Shown: in pieces, positions 7,531 through 10,798 of the stretch
Layout of the letters: every line of letters starts with the position of its first letter
Position numbering within the stretch: the first letter of the stretch is position 1
NCBI GenBank assembly: GCA_030634235.1
Contig: DAOWBD010000020.1
Span: 1-10,798 of the forward strand
Reading direction: 5' to 3'
From: Candidatus Omnitrophota bacterium
GTDB lineage: Bacteria > Omnitrophota > Gorgyraeia > Zapsychrales > Zapsychraceae
Length of the DNA: 10,798 nt
Notes under the pieces: model-generated
The model's input: only the letters and a program-made list of their open reading frames with translations
What the model was told of the DNA's origin: nothing
The model's database searches: none
Translations under genes and position numbers: made by a program

Positions 7531-8496
7531 ATGGCCATTAAAAAAATTGGTGTTTTAACGTCCGGGGGCGACGGGCCAGGCATGAACGCGGCGATTCGCA
7601 GTGTTGTGCGCTGTTCTTTGTCCAACGGCTTGGAGGTATCCGGGATCATGCGTGGCTATCAGGGGCTGATTGACGAGGAGATCATTCGCTTGAACCACCG
7701 TTCGGTTTCGAATATCATTAACCGCGGCGGGACGATCCTGAAAACCGCGCGCTCCAAAGAATTCAAGACGGAGGAGGGGCAGAAACAGGCGCTGGCGACA
7801 TTAAAAAAACACAGCATCGAGGTGCTTGTTGTCATTGGCGGCGACGGGTCCTATCGCGGTGCCCAGGAGCTTTCTGAGAAATACAATATTCCGACGATCG
7901 GCCTGCCGGGTACGATCGATAACGACCTTTGCGGGACCGACCAGACGATCGGATGCAATACGGCCGTTAATACAGCCCTTGAATCAATCGACAAAATTCG
8001 CGACACGGCCCACAGCATGGAGAGAATTTTTGTGATCGAGGTGATGGGGAATCATTCCGGTTATATTGCGCTCGAGGTGGCGGTTGGAGCCGGCGCCGAA
8101 GATGTCATTATTCCTGAGAGGCCATTCGATTACGATTTGCTTTGCCAGAATATTCTTCGCGGGAATAAACTGGGTAAGATTAGCTGGATGATCATTGTGG
8201 CCGAAGGGGCGGCCAAGGCGTATGATGTTTCTGATACCATCAAGAAAATGACAGGATTGGAAACACGTTTTGTTGTTTTGGGCCATGTTCAGCGTGGCGG
8301 TACTCCTGTTAGTGCCGACCGTATTCTAGCGACGCGACTAGGTGCCCAGGCGGTCGATCTTCTGATGAAGGGCGAAAGCGGCAAGGCAGTTGGTGTTCTT
8401 CAGGGTGAGGTCAATGTTGTCGATCTCTCCAGGGCTTGCAAGCGTGAAAATGACCACATTGACGAATATTTAGAATTGATCAAGCTGTTAAGATAA
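7531..8496 (+). CDS. pfkA: ATP-dependent 6-phosphofructokinase
   Basis: PfkA phosphorylates fructose-6-phosphate to fructose-1,6-bisphosphate, the committed step of glycolysis. From the ATG at 7531 it is 321 residues, matching the E. coli-type enzyme (320). The frame stays open upstream to 7429, but those 34 extra codons lie inside the preceding gene and resemble no PFK N-terminus; MAIKKIGVLTSGGDGPGMNA is the expected start. Motifs are GGDGPGMNAAIR, GGDGSYRGA (Asp105, Gly106) and PGTIDND (Gly127, catalytic Asp130, Asp132). Gly at 106 and 127 points to ATP rather than pyrophosphate as donor, since PPi enzymes carry Asp and Lys there. VMGNHSGYIAL and LGHVQRGGTPVSADRILA complete the substrate site. 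The gene begins 2 bases after the DUF4139 stop; a GGGG run at 7519-7522 is the only candidate ribosome binding site, so coupling is likely. Confidence 0.96.
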   Translation: MAIKKIGVLTSGGDGPGMNAAIRSVVRCSLSNGLEVSGIMRGYQGLIDEEIIRLNHRSVSNIINRGGTILKTARSKEFKTEEGQKQALATLKKHSIEVLVVIGGDGSYRGAQELSEKYNIPTIGLPGTIDNDLCGTDQTIGCNTAVNTALESIDKIRDTAHSMERIFVIEVMGNHSGYIALEVAVGAGAEDVIIPERPFDYDLLCQNILRGNKLGKISWMIIVAEGAAKAYDVSDTIKKMTGLETRFVVLGHVQRGGTPVSADRILATRLGAQAVDLLMKGESGKAVGVLQGEVNVVDLSRACKRENDHIDEYLELIKLLR

Positions 8497-8498
8497 CA

Positions 8499-8508
8499 AA
8501 TACGTATT
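8499..8508. other. Ten-base perfect palindrome AATACGTATT after pfkA
   Basis: This self-complementary decamer begins 3 bases after the pfkA stop, in the 59-base gap before ilvC. It could be a half-site pair for a DNA-binding regulator, but a single AT-rich 10-mer may occur by chance. No terminator, promoter pair or T-box-like element is visible in the rest of the gap, which holds the AAAGGA ribosome binding site at 8545-8550. Confidence 0.2.
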
Positions 8509-8555
8509 AAGCAAAATGATGATGAAGTAACTTTAGAAGAACAGAAAGGAAAAAA

Positions 8556-9548
8556 ATGGCAAAAATTTATTATGACAAAGATGCGAACTTAGATGTGTAC
8601 AAGGATCGGACCATTGGGATTATCGGTTACGGGATCCAGGGGCGCGGACAGGCTTTAAACCTGCGTGACAGCGGTTTAAATGTTATTGTGGCTGAGCTCC
8701 CTGATTCACCGAACTATGAAACCGCAAAAAGTGATGGTTTCAAACCCGTCGAGGCAAAAGTCGCAGCCAAGAAGGCCGATGTTATTATGATCTTAACGCA
8801 AGATCACGTTCAGGCGATTATTTACCGAAAATCACTGAAGCGTTATTTGAAAAAGGGGAAAGCCCTTGCTTTTTCTCACGGCTTTAATATTCATTTCGGT
8901 CAGATCAAACCGCCGGAAGATGTTGACGTGTGGATGATCGCGCCGAAAGGCCCCGGAGCTTTGGTTCGAAGCCAGTTTGAAGAAGGCAAAGGCGTTCCGT
9001 GCCTCGTGGCGATCCATCAAGACTCTTCCGGTAACGCGCTTAAAGATGCTTTGGCGTATGCGAAGGGGATCGGCGGCGGACGCGCCGGCATTTTTGAGAC
9101 GACATTTAGAGAAGAGACCGAAACCGACCTTTTTGGCGAGCAGGCTGTTCTCTGCGGCGGTGCAAGCGAGCTGATGAAGGCCGGGTTTGATACATTAGTC
9201 GAAGCGGGATATGCGCCGGAGATGGCGTATTTCGAATGTGTCCATGAATTGAAACTGATCGTCGACCTTATTTACGAGCATGGTATTAAAGGAATGAGGA
9301 AACGTGTTTCCGATACGGCCGAATATGGCGATTATTCACGCGGGCCCAGGATCATTAATGATCGCACGCGTAAAGAGATGAAAAAGATCCTGACGGAGGT
9401 TCAGTCCGGAAAATTTGCGCGCGAATGGATGCGTGAAAATAAAAATGGGCGACCGAATTTCAATACGTTCCGCAAAGATTCCGAAGGCCATCAAGTGGAG
9501 AAGATCGGAAAGACTCTCCGCGATATGATGCCGTGGATGAAAAAGTAA
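8556..9548 (+). CDS. ilvC: Ketol-acid reductoisomerase (class I), unusual cofactor loop
   Basis: IlvC converts acetolactate or acetohydroxybutyrate, by alkyl migration and reduction, to the dihydroxy acids of valine, leucine and isoleucine synthesis. At 330 residues it is the short class I form with one knotted C-terminal domain. The Rossmann motif is GYGIQGRGQALNLRDSG (24-40). The catalytic His region SHGFNIHFGQIKPP and APKGPG are typical. Metal and substrate residues are Asp191 and Glu195 (DLFGEQ), Glu227 and Glu231 (ECVHEL) and Ser252 (SDTAEYG), all present. The loop after beta-strand 2 reads AELPDSPNYETAK, with Glu47 and Asp50 and without the Arg/Lys/Ser set that usually holds the NADPH 2'-phosphate, so NADH preference is inferred. 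AAAGGA at 8545-8550 gives good spacing to the ATG. A methyltransferase gene follows after 6 bases, then leuA. Confidence 0.96.
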   Translation: MAKIYYDKDANLDVYKDRTIGIIGYGIQGRGQALNLRDSGLNVIVAELPDSPNYETAKSDGFKPVEAKVAAKKADVIMILTQDHVQAIIYRKSLKRYLKKGKALAFSHGFNIHFGQIKPPEDVDVWMIAPKGPGALVRSQFEEGKGVPCLVAIHQDSSGNALKDALAYAKGIGGGRAGIFETTFREETETDLFGEQAVLCGGASELMKAGFDTLVEAGYAPEMAYFECVHELKLIVDLIYEHGIKGMRKRVSDTAEYGDYSRGPRIINDRTRKEMKKILTEVQSGKFAREWMRENKNGRPNFNTFRKDSEGHQVEKIGKTLRDMMPWMKK

Positions 9549-9554
9549 TCGCAA

Positions 9555-10262
9555 ATGAAATTACATTTAGGCTGCGGGACCAAAAAGCTTGAAGGGTGGG
9601 TTAATATTGATTCGGTCGAAGCGTGCCAGCCGGACCTTCTTCACGACATCAGCCAGCCTCTGCCTTATGAGGATCAATCTGCTGACGAGATCCTCGCCGA
9701 GGATGTGTTGGAACATTTCGATAAATACCTTCGCTTCGTTGTCTTTGACGAATGGGTGAGGGTGTTGAAGGTCGGCGGAACCGTAACCCTTCAGGTCCCG
9801 GATTTCAAAAAGATCCTTTTTAAATATTTTAAATTCGGGTATGATAATTTTGTCGATTTTATTTTCGGCGAGAACCTGTGGGAATCAAAGGCCTATATCG
9901 GGCACTTCGGGAATCACAAGTGGGGGTATTCCAAGAAGACCTTGCCGGCGTTCGTTGAGCTTTTTGGTGTCGAATCGGTAACGGTTGAGACTAAAGGGCT
10001 GAACCTGCGGTTGGTCGGTGAGAAAGTCAGGCATGTGACGCATGAAGAATTAGATCAGATCAAGATTTATTCTCATGCCAATAAATTCGGAAGCGGATCC
10101 GATCATGTTACGGTTGGCTTTGCTCGTGAACGGATCAAGGAATTTCAAAATGGTTCGACGCGACAGATAGCTTCAAGCCATCTGTCTTGCTTACCATTTG
10201 ATGCGTCGAATCATCCTGAGCAAGCGAACGAACGTGAGCACGTCGAAGGACCTAAATCATGA
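9555..10262 (+). CDS. Small SAM-dependent methyltransferase-like protein with repeat-derived tail
   Basis: This 235-residue protein has a class I methyltransferase fold signature at the extreme N-terminus: LHLGCGTKKLEGWVNID (residues 3-19), with the glycine loop at 6-8 and acidic Asp19 to hold the SAM ribose. LPYEDQSADEILAEDVLEHF (36-55) is the adenine-side loop with the usual Glu-His, and LKVGGTVTLQVPDF (71-84) is motif III. It resembles the COG4627-type predicted methyltransferases; the substrate is unknown. The conserved part seems to end near residue 195 (SDHVTVGFARER). The last roughly 36 residues are polar, low in hydrophobics, and coincide with a palindromic repeat in the DNA, so the native C-terminus was probably shorter. 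It sits 6 bases after ilvC and overlaps leuA by ATGA, which is an odd place for a gene with no known part in leucine synthesis. Confidence 0.75.
   Translation: MKLHLGCGTKKLEGWVNIDSVEACQPDLLHDISQPLPYEDQSADEILAEDVLEHFDKYLRFVVFDEWVRVLKVGGTVTLQVPDFKKILFKYFKFGYDNFVDFIFGENLWESKAYIGHFGNHKWGYSKKTLPAFVELFGVESVTVETKGLNLRLVGEKVRHVTHEELDQIKIYSHANKFGSGSDHVTVGFARERIKEFQNGSTRQIASSHLSCLPFDASNHPEQANEREHVEGPKS
10150..10254 (+). repeat. Palindromic REP-like element inside the methyltransferase 3' end
   Basis: Outer 12-base arms at 10150-10161 and 10203-10214 (core TTCGACGC / GCGTCGAA) are inverted with one G-U-type mismatch. Nested inside is a second hairpin, GACAGAT (10162-10168) with ATCTGTC (10180-10186), continued by GCTT/AAGC after one A-C mismatch. 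To the right, TGAGCA occurs twice, 18 bases apart (10217 and 10235), and the stretch runs CATCCTGAGC to GTCGAAGGACC. That pairing resembles dispersed palindromic repeats I recall from environmental bacterial genomes, but no second copy exists in this window. The element is in frame with the host gene, adds about 36 codons including the stop region, and its right end supplies AAGGA ahead of leuA. Confidence 0.6.
10246..10250 (+). promoter_or_regulatory. Likely leuA ribosome binding site contributed by the repeat
   Basis: AAGGA ends 8 bases before the ATG at 10259. It lies in the right end of the palindromic element (GTCGAAGGACC), so the repeat appears to provide the translation signal of leuA. 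No other purine-rich candidate is nearer. Confidence 0.5.
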
Positions 10263-10798
10263 TCCGAAAAAAAGACAAAGTTTTAATATTCGATACGACA
10301 CTGCGTGACGGGGAGCAGGCGCCGGGCGCGAGCATGAACCAGCAGGAGAAGCTTGAGATTGCTTATGCTCTTGAGCGTTTAGGCGTGGATATTATTGAGG
10401 CAGGATTTCCTGTTATTTCCAAAGGGGATTTTGATGCCGTCCATGCGGTGGCCAAAAACATTAAGGGATCGACGGTCTGCGGACTGGCCCGTTCGATCAA
10501 AAAGGATATTGATGCCGCGCATGATGCCTTGAAAGGGGCTAGAAATAAACGCATTCATGTCTTTTTGGCAACGTCAAAGATACACATGCAGCATAAGTTG
10601 AAGAAAACCCAGGAAGAGATCTTGAAGATGGCCGTCGATGCGGTCAAATATGCCAAAAGACAAGTTTCTGATATCGAATTCTCACCGGAGGATGCCTCCC
10701 GCAGCGAGCGGGGCTTTTTGTTCAGGATTTTAGAGGAAGTGATCGAGGCAGGAGCGACAACCGTTAATATTCCGGATACGGTTGGATACAGCATCCCG
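10259..10798 (+). CDS. leuA: 2-isopropylmalate synthase, N-terminal part (runs off window)
   Basis: LeuA condenses acetyl-CoA with 2-oxoisovalerate, the first step of leucine synthesis. Only the first 180 codons are present; the frame is open to the window edge. The HMGL-like TIM barrel starts with LIFDTTLRDGEQAPGASMN (catalytic Arg16, metal ligand Asp17, Gln20), followed by DIIEAGFPV (Glu47), RIHVFLATSKIHMQHKL (98-114), a DIEFSPEDASRSERGF segment and IPDTVGY (171-177). The ATSKIH and FSPEDASR combination and the position after ilvC favour LeuA over homocitrate or citramalate synthase, though the C-terminal regulatory domain that would settle this is outside. The start ATG at 10259 overlaps the methyltransferase TGA as ATGA. 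2-Oxoisovalerate is made two steps after the IlvC reaction, so ilvC and leuA form a pathway pair around the intervening methyltransferase. Confidence 0.94.
   Translation, partial: MIRKKDKVLIFDTTLRDGEQAPGASMNQQEKLEIAYALERLGVDIIEAGFPVISKGDFDAVHAVAKNIKGSTVCGLARSIKKDIDAAHDALKGARNKRIHVFLATSKIHMQHKLKKTQEEILKMAVDAVKYAKRQVSDIEFSPEDASRSERGFLFRILEEVIEAGATTVNIPDTVGYSIP

Noticed and set aside
10363..10794. Two minus-strand open frames at the window end
   Set aside because: They are antisense to leuA, which is open to the window edge and carries clear family motifs.

Overview
The window is a densely packed stretch of bacterial core-metabolism genes. Every recognisable gene lies on the + strand and the longest non-coding gap is about 133 bases. 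No RNA gene, phage gene, transposase, CRISPR array or toxin system was recognised. Base composition is moderate, and metK starts with GTG. The gene order (YvcK-like gene, ptsH, ptsI, sugar nucleotidyltransferase, metK, ahcY, DUF4139 gene, ATP-type pfkA, ilvC, leuA) suggests an uncultured anaerobic Gram-negative lineage such as Candidatus Omnitrophota. That placement rests on recollection of gene order and protein flavour, not on a search.

Layout: (1) Positions 1-2991 hold the 3' end of a YvcK-like gene, then HPr, Enzyme I and a sugar-1-phosphate nucleotidyltransferase, joined by a 6-base gap and two ATGA stop/start overlaps. HPr keeps both the catalytic His and the regulatory Ser, and no sugar permease (EII) is visible, so a regulatory PTS is plausible. 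(2) Positions 3053-5688 hold metK and ahcY, which make S-adenosylmethionine and remove S-adenosylhomocysteine. (3) Positions 5689-5821 are a hairpin-rich intergenic stretch leading to a secreted DUF4140/DUF4139 protein, which is followed two bases later by ATP-dependent phosphofructokinase. (4) Positions 8556-10798 hold ilvC, a small SAM-dependent methyltransferase gene, and the first 180 codons of leuA. The leuA fragment runs off the window end.

Two features deserve most attention. The last roughly 36 codons of the methyltransferase gene look like an inserted palindromic repeat. This repeat also carries the likely Shine-Dalgarno of leuA and creates the 4-base gene overlap. The ketol-acid reductoisomerase has acidic residues and no basic ones in the loop that normally binds the NADPH phosphate, which predicts NADH use. 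No wholly new system was found. The less ordinary items are the repeat insertion, the cofactor loop and the structured 5689-5821 region.
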